A stretch of 64,000 bases of DNA. Origin: Brachionus koreanus. Lineage: Eukaryota; Rotifera; Eurotatoria; Ploima; Brachionidae. The stretch spans positions 704,663 to 768,662 of the forward strand of contig PJRA01000549.1 in NCBI GenBank assembly GCA_016987375.1, read 5' to 3'. Positions 23,880-36,592 of the stretch are shown here, piece by piece (position 1 is the stretch's first letter; every line of letters starts with the position of its first letter). Made by a program: the position numbers and the translations under genes. The notes beneath the pieces are model-generated. The model did not search any database. It was not told the DNA's origin and saw nothing but the letters and a program-made list of their open reading frames with translations.

Positions 23880-24340
23880 AGCTTTCTTTCCCCAGACGGA
23901 TAATGTTAAAATTTTAAATAGTCCGGATAGGACCCAGGATAGATCATCAAAAGGAAGGTATCCTAGAAAGCGAACTGGACCTTCTTCAAGCACTCGTTGC
24001 AAAAACTAAATGAGAAAATTTACTACGCTATCCGCCTTCCGTTCGAGACCGATTGGTAACGAACATTCTTGGTCCCAAATCAGAATCGTACAGCTTTTAC
24101 AAGGATACACTGCTGGGATATCCTAAACGCTAAAATTTAACTTATCGGTTGGACCAGCGACGATGAATCAGTGACTTCGATCCTGCCCTTCTCTATTTTA
24201 AGATCCCATAGCGGAGTAGATCGCAACATACATATCAACCTGGACAAACAAGCTGTAATCAGGCTTTGGAAACTAGTGAGGGCCAAATGAACCAAGTTCT
24301 GCAGTCAAGACAGAGACACAAACAAAAATTCCTGTCTAAG
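23880..24340. mobile_element. Unclassified degenerate GC-richer repeat
   Basis: About 460 bp with GC well above the surroundings. Short frames look formerly coding: DHQKEGILESELDLLQALVA, then in other frames SQIRIVQLLQGYTAGIS and SGVDRNIHINLDKQAVIRLW, all on the + strand and separated by frameshifts and stops. This is the pattern of a decayed transposable element or foreign gene; the family is not recognised. Confidence 0.4.
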
Positions 24341-24855
24341 CTTAAAAAAAGACAATATAAATTTAATGATTAATTTGATAACTTTAATAAATAAATAAGT
24401 TTTAAAAGGCCTATGAATTAAAAACTAAAAATAAATAATATTTCAAAAAAAAATGAAATTTAAATTCAGAAACTAATCTAAATTTTTCAAGTCATTTATG
24501 TATGCTTAGCATTGCCTGTACATATTCTATAATTGATGCATTGTGTAAATGAATAAAAAAATAATAAAATTTTGTTATTAATATTTAATATAATACAATT
24601 TTTTTACATTTTAGAAAACTCTAAAAACAAAGAAGTACAACCTTATTTATATTTAGTTCTAAATAGATGGAAAACTATTCATTTTTGTGGGAAAAAGCTC
24701 TTATTACAATAATATTTGCTTCTCTTGCATTATTCCTGTACTTTTCTAACTATCTGACTAATTTTTTGAAACTAAACGCTTGTTTTTTTAAAAAAGTTAT
24801 TTTTTTGTTAAAAAAGCTAATTAAAAATTTAGTTGTTGCTCTTTTAATTATAATT

Positions 24856-26648
24856 ATGAATAGAAAAAGGCTACGCACAAATAGAATGAATAACGCTGCT
24901 AATGAGTCAAGCATAAACAATGATTTAGGAGGCCTTAAAATGTTTGAGTTCGTCCGCATTAAATGTGCAAAAAGTAGCGAAGTACGCACTCTCAAGAATG
25001 AAATAAACAATTTAGCTTCTCATTTCTCTGACTCTTATTCACTCAGAGACATATCACCAGACATAGATAACAATCGAAATCAAAGTCAAAATATTCATTT
25101 CGGTGTTCCAAAGAAACGAAGTGGACATCGAGCTGTAAGCAATAATGAAAACATGTGGATTTGGGGAGGATTTTGTCCAATAAGGGAACAAAATATAAAT
25201 GAAGATGACGAAGATAATGAAAATGTCTATCCTTCGCCTCTATTTCCTGAAGTAGAATCATCTTTAATTTTTTAAATAATGATAAAACTTATTTTTTTTT
25301 AAGTTGTGGCGCTTCAACTTTTACACCCGACGTTGGTGTTTGCTCAAAACTACTGGAGATATTCCAGACAAATTTGTAGCAAGTCATTCCAGTTAGTATA
25401 GCATCTATTTTTATACTCTATTTTTATTAAGCCTTTCAATTGTAAAGCAATATTGCACGGTAGCTCTACACTTATTGTTTTTGGTGGCACTGGTTTTCCC
25501 TTTGGTAAAAATAAATTCAATTAAATTTTAAAAAAAAGTATTTAGAGAAAAATTGTTCAAGGAGAAAGTCTATCCAATTCATTATACATATGCAATTTAA
25601 ATACGCTAGTGTGGAAAAAATATGAGCTTAAAGGACAGAAGCCATTGCCTCTGTATGGAAGTGTAAGTTAGATACGATAATTTTTGCATAAAATTATCAA
25701 AAAAATAAATCAATTTAATCAAGAGTCTTCTAACAGTCGGTGATTATTTGTATATTTTATTTGGCACAAATGCAGTTCAATATTGCTCCAATGTGTACCG
25801 TATAAATATCAAAACTCTCGAGTCTGTGAAGCTCTTTGATTCAATTGAACTTATTGAAAATGCTACTGTAGTTGACATGCATCGACTAAATCAATCTTAC
25901 CCAGATGATTTTCTGACTGGACGATACCGCCAGGAAGTTGTTTATCATGACAATAAATTATACACTTTTGGTGGTGGAAAAATAGATGGTGATGCCCATT
26001 CGTTTGAGAATGTAAATTTTTTATTCAATAAATAAAATTTATCTTTTAAATTTAAGTTGCCTGCCTTTAATATTGAAACTGAAAATTGGGAGTTTGTTAG
26101 TACTTTTGCTGACGTAAAAACAAACAGTATTTATTCAAAAAAATTATTTTACATTTTCTAAAAAAAGTTTTAAGCTTTTCCTGAGAAACGAAAATTTCAT
26201 TCATGCATTAAAATTAATGAATTTGTATATGTATTCGGTGGTATGCATTGCGATTTAGAGAACAATGTTTTTAGATCTGTACAGAATTGCATATGGCGGT
26301 TGAACATGGTCAGTTTAAGGTGGCAAATGCTTGAAATAAAAATTCCATGTTTGACATATTTTCATGCAGCTTGTTCAAATGATGTAGTTTAAATTTAACT
26401 ACTTTTCTAAAAAATATTGTAATTGTTACTTTTAGAATGGACAAGTTTTTATTCATGGAGGAGTTAAGTCAGTTAATGAAACTAACACTCGCGTTAATCA
26501 TTTGTACTCTATTATGCTCAAGATTCCTAAATTAAGTGACATTTGTTGGACAAAGTTAATTGTAAATTATCCAAAAATTGTTTATATGAATAAAAAATAT
26601 CTTTTGAGCCTTGGAATACCTTACGAGTTTATAAAGCGTATTAATTAA
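24856..26648 (+). CDS. KLHDC10: Kelch domain-containing protein 10
   Basis: Kelch beta-propeller protein; family members act as substrate receptors of a CUL2 ubiquitin ligase and modulate stress signalling. Eight exons: 24856-25251, 25304-25391, 25448-25504, 25562-25662, 25724-26011, 26057-26126, 26175-26383 and 26436-26648. Kelch blades are seen as RSGHRAVSNNENMWIWGGF, STLIVFGGTGFPFGES, LLTVGDYLYILFGT, RYRQEVVYHDNKLYTFGGG, RKFHSCIKINEFVYVFGG and YFHAACSNDNGQVFIHGG, in KLHDC10 order. The C-terminus has a diverged BC-box-like region (LSLGIPYEFIKRI). The frame is open upstream to an ATG at 24667, but those 63 residues are hydrophobic and AT-driven, so the Met at 24856 (MNRKRLRTNRMNN) is preferred. 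Confidence 0.92.
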
Positions 26649-26911
26649 ATACATAATAAAATTTTTTTTAAAACATTTTATTTATTTTAATTTTCAAATG
26701 ACGCTGAATATTCGTTTTTTTATACTTGTTTACATTTGTTAATATAAAAATATTTTTCATTAATAAACTTGTTTGAATTTACTCAATTTTTGTGATTGAA
26801 AAACAAGAAAAATAGAAATATTCTATTGAAATTTTCATCTTCCATTTAAAGAGCAAAGATTCTAGTTCGCTAATATATTTTTTTATTTTAAATTTGATGT
26901 TGCCCTTTTTT

Positions 26912-27250
26912 CTAAAAAAAAAAAAATGGAACTAGATCGTCTGCAAGCAGGAGCGAGTAGCATGAACTAGTTTTGGTTTTTTTTGAGATATCATAGATGA
27001 AGATGTTAAGAAAGAGATGGCTTATTATTGACCCTTGTTGGGAATCAGCTTTTATTTTAAATGGACCACTAAGTGAGTTATTTGTGTTTACTTTGAAGTG
27101 TCTAGAGCTGAGGAAGGATATTATGATGTAATTTGGCACTTTAAGCTCAATAAGTTTATATATTAGGTCATTGTGCCAGACTCGATCAAATGCTTTGGAA
27201 ATATCAAGGAAAATACCACATGTGTTTTTTTTCCTATTGAACGATTAGAT
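26912..27250 (-). mobile_element. LINE reverse transcriptase core fragment
   Basis: Reverse-strand frames encode non-LTR reverse transcriptase blocks: GIFLDISKAFDRVWHNDLIY (catalytic strand with D), then SQQGSIISHLFLNIFIYDI (the QGS..SPLLFN motif) and YSLLLADDLV (the xADD box). A frame change near 27150 and a T-run show it is dead. It is CR1/Jockey-like in style; the exact clade is not claimed. Confidence 0.85.
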
Positions 27251-27276
27251 AACTTTTTGTGTGAGAAACATTTTTT

Positions 27277-27650
27277 TTATAGCCTATTTAATTTGAAATG
27301 GCTCCGAGTAATAAAACCCCATATATTACATAATGGGCTTTTTTTCTTACAGGGTCTTGAGGTATCAACAAAAGCATTGACATAGTCTTTGATTAATTCA
27401 ATAATTAGTGCATTTTTAAAAATAACACTATTTTTTAGATATTTTATAAATAGTTTATTTAGACGAACTTCAATCCTGTCAAGCTTAATGTCATTTAAGA
27501 AGTTAACCAGGAGATCCAATGAAGTGTCTTGAGGAAAATTATAGCTGTACTTGATTGAAATATTTTGGATAACTTGAAGCCTAGAGAGGCTGGTTTTGAG
27601 ACTAGAATGGGAATGAAAAAACTATAATCAATAATAGAGCCAATTAATGT
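27277..27650 (-). mobile_element. LINE C-terminal (post-RT) fragment
   Basis: The reverse strand reads SLSRLQVIQNISIKYSYNFP, DTSLDLLVNFLNDIKLDRIE, VRLNKLFIKYLKNSVIFKNA and LIIELIKDYV. This is the typical ORF2 tail after the reverse transcriptase domain. In - strand order this tail precedes the RT core at 26912-27250, opposite to an intact LINE, so two fragments are adjoined. Confidence 0.7.
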
Positions 27651-27850
27651 TTTATATATATTAATTAAAGCATTATAATATATTTTAAAATCGTTTAATT
27701 TTTTTAAATAAAATTTTATTCATAAAATAATCAATTCTCGATAAAATAATTGAGTAATTTAAATAGATTATTATAAAAAATTCAATAAAAATATAAAACA
27801 AAATTTAAAAAAAAAAAACTCAACAAATTTACTACAAAAGCACCATGCAA

Positions 27851-30277
27851 TCAATTCTTTGATTTAAGCTCTTTTACTGCTCTTATATTTGGTTCTAAAT
27901 CAGATAAAGAGCCAGCCTTGGCAATAAATGGATGAGCTAATAACTCTTTAGTATCGGCTCTTTTTTCTGGATCAACTTCCAGACACCGATCTAAAAAGTT
28001 TATCAAATCTTTGGAAAGTCTGGATTTACTTTCGTCTTTAACATTAGGCTTTCCATTTGCCGCAATCAAATACAAAGCCTTCAACGGTGTTTCGTGCAAG
28101 TAAGGCGGTTCACCGTCAATCATTTCAATAAGAAGAATGCCCAAACTCCAAACGTCCACTTTCTTATCATATCGTTGTCTATTATTTTAAAATTTAACTA
28201 AAAATTTTACAATAAAATTAATATTTTACTTTTTGACCAATTCAGGCGACATCCAATACGGAGTGCCGACTACTGTACATCTTTTTTCATCAGCATTTAA
28301 TTCAGCACAAAAGCCAAAATCAGTCAATTTGACTTCACCCTTCATGCCAACTAAAACATTATCACTTTTTACATCACGATGAATTATATTGTGAGAATGT
28401 AAATAATCTAATGCTAGTAGACATTCTTTTGTAACTGTCGCCATTTGAAATTCATCCATTACAGTTTCAAGAACAATATCTGTTAATGCTCCTCCTTCAA
28501 GATATTCCATTACAATCCAAAGTTCTCTTTCATACAAAAAGCATTCGATGTAGTTTACAATACTCTTAAAATTCATTTCCTTCATCACTTGAATTTCAGT
28601 AATTATTAGATCTTTGCGTTGTTGCTTTTCAAGAAGCATTCTTTTAATGGCTACTTGAAGATTTGTTTTTTTGTTAATTGCACGGTAAACTTCACCAGCA
28701 GCTCTAAAAATATAAAATATTTTTTTCTTTCACTGTTGTAAATACTAGAAAAAATTACCCTGAACCTAGCTTATCCTTAAGAATGTATTTATCATGAGGA
28801 TCACCAGGCGTCACCATTGTTTCTAAAATTTGCCTTGCATCTTGTTCAGTTAAGCGTGGAACCTTTTTCTTATTTCTTTTAATTTTTTCTATATTTTTTT
28901 CTTCAGTTTTTTTAGAATCGAAAATTTGTGGTTTAGCTAAAGCTTGATTTTGTACTGTACTATCAGACGCTAGATTATTTGGCAATTCATTTAGTTTAGG
29001 AAATATTTTCGGAGGAACTGGCGGTGGTACTACTGACGAAGATGGTTTTTTTGGTGATTGGTTATTATTACTATCTTTGTTTAGATTTATCGGCAATGAA
29101 GGTAATGGCTTCAATTTAAAAGTTTCATCTTTGATTAAGTCTTTTATTTCGTTTATTTGTTTTTGCTCATCAGTCTAAAAATAAATTTAAAATAAATTCA
29201 ATTTTTTTTTTATACACACATATGTTTTTGAATAATTTTTTATTGAAAATAATTTTAAGTGTCAAAAACAATTCTGAAAAAAAGAGTCTTATAATATTCA
29301 TTGTCAACAAAAGTATAAGTAAAAAATTAGTAAGGAAAAGAACAGTCAACTGTAATTTTTTGTTTCTAAATTTTAAATATTTACCTAATTTGAAATTGTT
29401 GTCCTATTCTAATATTATTGGTCTTAAAATTAGTAATAAAATTAAAAATAATTTAGGAACTAGCATTTAAAATGATAAAAATTAAAAAGTCAAAAAAAAA
29501 ATTTTAAATTATTTAAATTATAGATAAAATTATGATTTTTAAACTCATTTTTAGAGAGTATAATTATTACTCAATTATCTCAAAATTAATTCTTATTTAT
29601 TCTTAAAATTTTTTAATAAAATTAAAAAATTCTATCATGAGAGAATTAGATAAAAAAACTGAATTTCAAAAAATGCTTTAAATCTTACATCAATGCTATA
29701 ACTATCTTGAATTTTGGATTTACTCGGCGATGGTGCTGGACTTGATAGGTCAGGATACAAATAAGACTGATTTGAATAACAGTTTGTTTGGTTAAGAGAA
29801 GAGTTTGAAGTTGAAAGCTGATCAGCTCGATTTGAATTTGATTTTGAAAAAGATAGATCACTATTGTCCAACTCATCGCCAGACAAATCAATACGATCGT
29901 CCGAGTCTGTTAGCTTTTTAATAAATTTTTGTGATTTTTCTATAAAAAAATCAAATTAGCTATAAATTAAACTATCTAATTTTTGGCTTACGCTTTCCCT
30001 TGACTGCTTTGTTATACAAGTTAATTGCCTCAATGGCTGCCTCCTTATTGGCTTCATATCTAATTATTGAAAATCTTAATCTGTTCAAGTCGGTATAAAA
30101 TGATTACTTTATGTTGTTTGTTTCCAGAAGAGCTCGCCACTCACTAGGTAAGCCTATGAACTGGTTTCTTTCTTTATCATGCTTGACATTTATATTGTGC
30201 TGAAAATTAGTCGGTGTGCCAATCTTCATATTATCTCCCGAATGATGATGGTCTTTTTTTTTGAACAAAAATGCCAT
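27851..30277 (-). CDS. PAK: p21-activated kinase (PAK)
   Basis: Rac/Cdc42-activated Ser/Thr kinase controlling cytoskeleton and MAPK signalling. Six exons on the - strand: 30277-30108, 30059-29992, 29939-29689, 29174-28759, 28703-28230 and 28178-27851; 568 aa. The CRIB motif [13 protein letters not shown] is at residues 19-31, followed by [16 protein letters not shown] Ser-rich linker has proline motifs ([13 protein letters not shown]). The kinase starts near 290: glycine loop [13 protein letters not shown], lysine in [23 protein letters not shown], activation segment [13 protein letters not shown] with the phospho-Thr position kept, and [16 protein letters not shown]. The kinase resembles group I (PAK1-3), but the N-terminus before CRIB is very short, as in PAK4-6. 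Catalytic residues are intact. Confidence 0.94.
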
Positions 30278-31114
30278 TCTTGTTTAGGCTGTACTTTAAT
30301 CGCTATTTCGTAATTAACAATAATTTGCTTATAATAAAATATAACTATTCTGTATTATTAAATATTTATTTACAGGTTAGTTAGAAAATTTAAACATTTT
30401 TAGAAAAAAAATTCTAAATTTATGCGCATTTTAGATATTTAAATTCTTAACAATGCACACAATGTTTATATATGTTGGACGTACTACATTTTAATAAATT
30501 ATAATTAAGACTTCGAGCTTGTATAGAAAAATTATTATTAGATATTAGAAAATTACTTGGGTTAAGACTAAAACCATGACTTAGAACAATTATTTTTACA
30601 GATAAGAATTATTTTATCGCTTTGAAAAATGGCAAAAATGATTAATTTTTTCAAAAAGGCTTTTCCGAGGCAAAAACTTTTAATTTACTTATCAAAAAAA
30701 GATACCCTTTAATATTAAATAAATTTATAAAAGAAAAATATTTACAGATTTTTTCTTTTAAATAATTGAGTTCATAAATGTAAATATTTCACTTTTAATC
30801 ACTAATCTAAAAACAGACATTTACATGATTAACTAACAAAATCATTAATTTTTAAATTAGATTTTTGATATTATAATCATAAAATTATCTTATTATAATT
30901 TTTTTGTTAAAAAAATACGAACAAATATTTATTTAATTTAATGATAAAAATTATCTTTAATTAAATTAGACTTAAAAGAAAAAAAACTTAAACCCATATT
31001 TTAGATTATTTCCATCTTTTTCATTTTAGACTAAAAAAAATTTATTAAAAAAAAAATACACATAAAGTCTATTTAAATATTTTAAACTTAAAATTTATGA
31101 TTTTAATAATTTCT

Positions 31115-31300
31115 TTAACACTCAAAGGACCGGTGTCAATGTGACACTTTCTTTTCGATCATATCTTATCATATCTTAAAAAAATTATCAATTTGTTACG
31201 ATGAATAAATCTTTTAAAATAAAATCGGATATTTGGAAATCTGCTGAAAACTTCAAAGATATAGAGCAAAAAAAGGCTAACACCGGTCCTTTAGTGTTAA
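31115..31300. mobile_element. piggyBac-like MITE with TTAA target
   Basis: Inverted ends CACTCAAAGGACCGGTGT (31119-31136) and ACACCGGTCCTTTAGTG (31280-31296) are almost perfect complements. They are flanked by TTAA at 31115-31118 and 31297-31300, the signature of piggyBac-type insertion. A sub-terminal palindrome tgtcaatgtgaca follows the left end. The element is about 180 bp and has no coding capacity. Confidence 0.8.
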
Positions 31301-31439
31301 AAATAATTAGTTTTTTTGTTAGGAATATTGATTTAATTCAATAATGTGCATTTTTTTAAATCTTTAAAATCAGAATAGAATCTTTTTTTGTTACATTTCC
31401 GGAAATTAATTTGCCGCATTATATCATCTTTTATCAAAT

Positions 31440-31560
31440 ATTATGATTTTACATTTACAAATATGAACTCTCAGCTGATATCAGTTAGTGTCATTTTTTT
31501 GCTACTTCCTTGTTTCAGCTTAAAAAATCAAACATCAGTTGATATTTTCTGATTTTATTA
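31440..31560. repeat. TGATATCA-motif dispersed repeat
   Basis: Contains cagctgatatcagttagtg, then tttttttgctacttcc, and tcagttgatatttt; the same order of motifs recurs at 39860-39910 (atctgatatcaattgatatc, tttttttgccgcttcc, tagttgatatt). Shared flanking words near 31680 and 40270 suggest one repeat family. Confidence 0.45.
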
Positions 31561-32360
31561 AAAAATTTAATGTTTATAGGTAAGAATAGATGCGTGACAT
31601 TTGAAAATATATTTTTTTGAATACGACAAAAAATTTAAATTTATTTATTTCAAAAGTATTTTTAAAAGTTTTTCCAATTGGAATGAATTTACCATTTCAT
31701 CTTTTAATCTGATCATTTCATGATTGAATTATTTAAACGACAGATTAAATGTTTAAACTTCAACATTGATCATTTTGGAACTTAAAATTATTTTCCTAAC
31801 ACATTAGACAAATAATTAGAATAAGTTAGAGGAAAAAGTCTTAAGAAATTTCACTTAAATTGATGAAACAAGGTAAAAAAAAAGCCTCTAATCAATTTCA
31901 ATAGTTAAATTACGAGCAAATTTTGAAAAATTAAAATCGTGATCTTAACCAAATAAATACCATTTAATTTTTTTTTTACCAAAAAGCCTCTTCCATTAAT
32001 TATGATCCTTTTTAGAAACAATGTTTTTTATTTACAAAAATTTTCAAAAATCATGTAAATAAAACTGAATATTTGCTTTTAAATTTTAAACTTTTATATT
32101 TTATTAAAAAATAAGAAATTTATTATTAATCAATATCATGCATTATAAATTTTATTTGACCAATGCATCTGATTAAATACTGACATAAAATTTAGCCATT
32201 TATCATCATTGAGGACGAACATTTTTAAAAATGAGAAAATGTTAAGTAAGTTTTTAATTTTTGCCATTCAAAAAAATTGAACAAAAAGCTATAATAAAAT
32301 AAAATTTTGAATTTAAAAAATTTAATATTTTTTTCCTATTAAAAAATAACTAGTATAGAT

Positions 32361-35300
32361 ATGTCCTCTATCATTAAATTTAGAGCACTAAGTGGAGCTC
32401 ATGATGATGGACCTCTTTGCTATTTGCTTCAAATAGACGAATATAAATTTTTGATTGACTGTGGATGGAATGAAAAATGTTCTCCGGAAATTTTAGAAAA
32501 ATACAAGCAGTTAATTAAAACTTGCTATTTAGCCAAAAATTAAATTATTTTCATATTAGAAATATCAAGTCAGTAGACGCCATTTTGCTTTCATATCCGG
32601 ATCTTAATCATTTAGGTGCATTGCCTTATTTAGTTGGTAAAATGAATATTAAATGTCAAATTTACTGTACCGTGCCAGTTTTCAAGATGGGACAAATGTT
32701 TCTTTATGATTTTATTTTGGTAAATAAATTTTTTGTTTATGAATTTTTTTATTTTAAATAATTTTTGACAACTATCAGTCAAAGAATCAATATGAAGATT
32801 TTAATATGTATGATTTGGATGATATTGATAATACGTTTGATAAAATTCAACAAATCAAATATTCACAAACTGTTAGTCTGAAAGGAAAAGGTCAAGGTCT
32901 TCAGATCACGGCTTTACCCAGTGGTCATATGATAGGCGGAACTATTTGGAAAATTTTGAAAGATGATGAAGAAGAAATAATTTACGCAGTTGATTACAAT
33001 CATCATAAAGAGCGGTAAAGATTGAAAATTAGTTTTTGAAAAAATTTATTATTTTCACATAGACATTTGAATGGTTGCATTTTGGATTCTATAAACAAAC
33101 CAACAATTTTAATTACAGATTCGTACAATTTTTTGTATCATCAGGAAAAAAGAAAAGCCAGAGATGAAAAGTTGCTTGAAAAAATTTTAAACACTCTGCG
33201 CAATGATGGAAATATGATGATTTGTACCGATACTGCTGGAAGAGTTTTAGAACTTGGCTATTTTTTGGACCAACTTTGGAAAAATGAAAATTCAGGCCTT
33301 TTTTCATATTCAATTGCGCTTCTAAATAATGTTTCAGTAAGTGTAATTGAGTTTGCCAAATCGCAAGTTGAATGGATGAACGACAAAATAGTTCAATCAT
33401 TTGAAGTGGGTCGTTACAATCCGTTTGATTTTAAATATATAAAATTGTGTACCTCCTTAAACGAGCTTAAATACATGAATGGCCCTAGTCGTAATAAGTT
33501 AGTCCTTGTTAGTTTATCAGATTTAGAATGTGGACATGCCAAAAATTTGTTTGTCGATTGGTGCTCCGATCCAAAAAATACAATTTTGTTCACTAGTCGA
33601 GCTTCGGCAAATACTCTTGCCGCCAAGCTCTTAGAAGAGCCAAAGCAAAAGCAGATAACTATTCAATTAAGTCGAAGAGTCAATTTAGAAGGCGAAGAAT
33701 TAGAGGAATATTACCAAAAATTATTTGAAAAGGAACAAGAAGAAGAAGAACGCTTGAGAAAATCTAAAGAATTAGAATCAATTGATGAATCTCTTAGTGA
33801 AGATGAAAAATCTGCTGAAGATTTAGTAAATAATATTCCGCCAGGAAATCACGATCTCATGAAAATACAAGAAGTAATTTTTTTATGTTTAAAAAGCCAA
33901 ATAAATTTTGAAATTTTTTTAAGAATAAAAATCAATTTTTTAAACTTAATCGAAAAAGATTTCCAATGTTTCCATATAAAGAGGAATTAGTTAAATGGGA
34001 CGATTATGGAGAAGATTTAAAGTAAAAAAAATTACACCCTTAATTATTTATTATGACTTTAGGTCTTTAAAATCAGAATAAGAAATTTTATATTTAAATT
34101 AAGTAGTTTAATTAGTATTGGAAATCAATACCAATCGATTGAATTCATTTAAAATAAAACTGAATTCTTTCAATCGATTCTGTATTTTTCTTTAATTTTA
34201 CACATAACATTAATATAAGAAAATTTTTCTATTAAATCCAAAAATTATTTAAAATCTAAGTTAGAAATTTATTCAATTTTTAAAATGCATTATTGAAAAA
34301 CGATTTACCAAAATAAGTAGACTTCTAACTGGAAATTATTCAACTAAATTCATGATTTTATCAAACTTGTTTTCCTAGAGATTAAAATTTTTGTTTTAAA
34401 TTAAATTTTTTATTGAAGAAGCATATTTTTTAAGTAAACATTATTAATTTTTTAGGACTGGAAATTTCTGCAAACGATTTCTGAATGCAGAATTATGCGA
34501 AATAGTTGGTTTAAAATGTTATGCTACACATGTAAACATTTCTCTGCATTAATTTTTTCATTTAAAAAAACTTAAAAATTTGTTAACAAAAATTATATTT
34601 GAGCATTATCATCAATTTTGATCATAAACTTCAATATGCCAAATTCTTAGTGTTTTTTATTGAGTAAAATATTTAATTTTGCTAATTTAAAAAATATTGT
34701 CTGTAAAAAATAAAAATTTCTTAGTTAAATAATCGAAAACGGTAAGTTTTTTGTTAAATTCTTTGATTAGAAATCCTATTTGAAAGCTATGTATAGCAGA
34801 TTAAATAAAAAGAGAATTTCAGATTATATCATGACAATTAAAGCCTTAATTGATTTCTACTATGAGGTATACTATGGTATTTCAAGGCCGACCCAATGTT
34901 CGGAAAACTAACAAACTGCTAAAAAATATAAACAATTACAAAATATTTCTTTTTATTTAGTTTTTTTGCATTATTTTTTAGGTCCAAATCTTGTTTTTAA
35001 AAATTTATCAGCTGACCCAGAGCTTTTATCACCCAAATTTATTGTATGCAAAAACTCTGTAACTCTGCAGTCTACTTGATGAAAATTATAGATAACAAAA
35101 TTGCAGGGAGGTTGCAGTGAGAAATCTTGGGTGATACAAGCTTTGTATCAGCAGATGCATTTTTGATACATTTTGATACATTTTTACACAATGCCAATGA
35201 TTTAACTTTTGCATTTTTTAATATTTTATTCAATAAGAGACTTTTTCATGAGTTAAGAGATGTGTATTCAAATATTTAAAAAAAAGTTTTTTGTAAATTT

Positions 35301-36198
35301 GAATTTTTAAAAATTAATCATTTGCCAAATAAATTAAAAAAAAATTTTTATTTTATATAATTAAGAAAAGACGAATTTGCGTATTTAATTGAGCCCAATC
35401 CTTATGAGCATAAACCAGTTGAGGTTGCTGACATTGAGATGCCAGAGATTGAAATTGGCGAAAAAGATGAAATTCCAACTAAATGTGTTTCAGAAACAAT
35501 TGCATTAGATGTTCGATGTAAGTTAGTGTATATAGATTATGAGGGACGAAGCGATGGGGAATCAATTAAAAAAATCTTAACGAATGTTAAGCCTAAAAAT
35601 TTGGTGATAGTTCACGGAAATGAAAAATCAACAAAAGAGATGAAAGAATACTGTCAAAAGCATCAGATCGTTCAAGATAGAATATTCATACCAAAAATTG
35701 GAGAAATTGTCAACGCAACCCTCGAAACACAAATATATAACATTAAGCTCAAAGATGAGCTGGTTAGTTCTCTAAAATTTCAGAAAATAAAAGATTATGA
35801 ATTAGCATGGGTTGATGCTGTAATCAAAAGTGGTAATTTTGATGCTGAATTTCAAAGTGGACAAAAAACGGAAAGTTCCTCTGAATACGGATTTAGCCTT
35901 CATCCGTTGCATAAAGACAGTTCAGATAAACATAAAACAGTATTTGTAAATGAACCAAAATTGTCAGATTTAAAGCAAATATTTACTCAAAATTCGATTC
36001 AAGCTGAATTTCATGGTGGTGTTCTAGTTTGCAATGGGATGATAGCTTTAAAAAAAGTAAAAGCAAAAATTAATTTGAATCATTTCTAATATAATTTATT
36101 TTAAGAATCAATCGGGAAGAATTATACTCGAAGGAGTAATTTCAGATGACTATTATAAAGTGAGAAAAATACTATATGAACAATATGCAATGCTCTAA
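32361..36198 (+). CDS. CPSF2: Cleavage and polyadenylation specificity factor subunit 2 (CPSF100)
   Basis: Nuclear metallo-beta-lactamase/beta-CASP pseudonuclease that partners CPSF73 in pre-mRNA 3'-end cleavage. Seven exons: 32361-32509, 32560-32719, 32779-33014, 33063-33873, 33924-34021, 35366-36056 and 36106-36198; 745 aa (human 782). Blocks: [40 protein letters not shown] (the HxHxDH zinc motif is replaced, as in all CPSF100), [54 protein letters not shown], an acidic linker, [30 protein letters not shown] and the terminal [15 protein letters not shown]. All introns but one are about 50 nt; the fifth (34022-35365) is 1344 nt and holds repeat DNA. Confidence 0.95.
34985..35196. repeat. Diverged relative of the 7740-7929 foldback element
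   Basis: In a CPSF2 intron. The left part atcagctgaccc…tatcacccaaattt and the right part cttgggtgatacaagctttg, tatcagcagatgc are inverted versions of each other and of the centre of the 7740-7929 element (gtatcagctgatacaa, gtatcaccc). The right end CACAATGCC (35188-35196) equals that element's terminus. No intact left end or target duplication is found. Confidence 0.5.
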
Positions 36199-36366
36199 TG
36201 CCAATGATTTAAAAATAATTTTTATAAAAAAAATTTAATTTTTAATTTATAATAAAATTAAAATATAGAAAAATTTTCAAATTTCGTAATAGATTAACGA
36301 AGGAAAATCATTAAGTACTTCTTTTCTTTACATTGAATAACTTATTCAATTGCTATGCTGAAAAGA

Positions 36367-36407
36367 AGTTTGTTCGAAAATGATTTCAAATCCTTTTCGA
36401 ACAAACT
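36367..36407. repeat. Perfect 14-bp hairpin
   Basis: agtttgttcgaaaa (36367-36380) and ttttcgaacaaact (36394-36407) are exact reverse complements around a 13-nt loop. It lies about 170 bp past the CPSF2 stop. Confidence 0.7.
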
Positions 36408-36592
36408 AATAATTAAAAGAAAGTTTTATATAATACAATAAGTGATTGAATTATTAGAGAAATTAAATAAAAGATAAGATTAAATTTTGAGATTGAGTGG
36501 TTTGAATTGGTGTCGTTAATAATTACTAATCACTAATTGATGTATTTAAGGCCTTTTTTAGACATCTTTTTTTAGGCTCGTTTAACTTACAA

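Larger units (their letters stand above)
22195..24666. other. Repeat-bearing intergenic region
   Basis: AT-rich region between CHID1 and KLHDC10. It holds an inverted-repeat structure (22814-23600) with a - strand frame inside, and a GC-richer degenerate block (23880-24340). The remainder is A/T-rich with no recognised gene. Confidence 0.5.
30278..32360. other. Divergent intergenic region PAK/CPSF2
   Basis: About 2.1 kb of AT-rich sequence between two divergent genes. It contains a TTAA-flanked MITE (31115-31300) and a dispersed repeat segment near 31440-31830 that resembles sequence at 39.8-40.5 kb. No further gene is seen. Confidence 0.5.

Noticed and set aside
35190..36212. 16-bp direct repeat aatgccaatgatttaa at 35190 and 36197
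   Set aside because: It might suggest a duplication around the last CPSF2 exons, but no longer homology accompanies it; chance in AT-rich DNA is likely.
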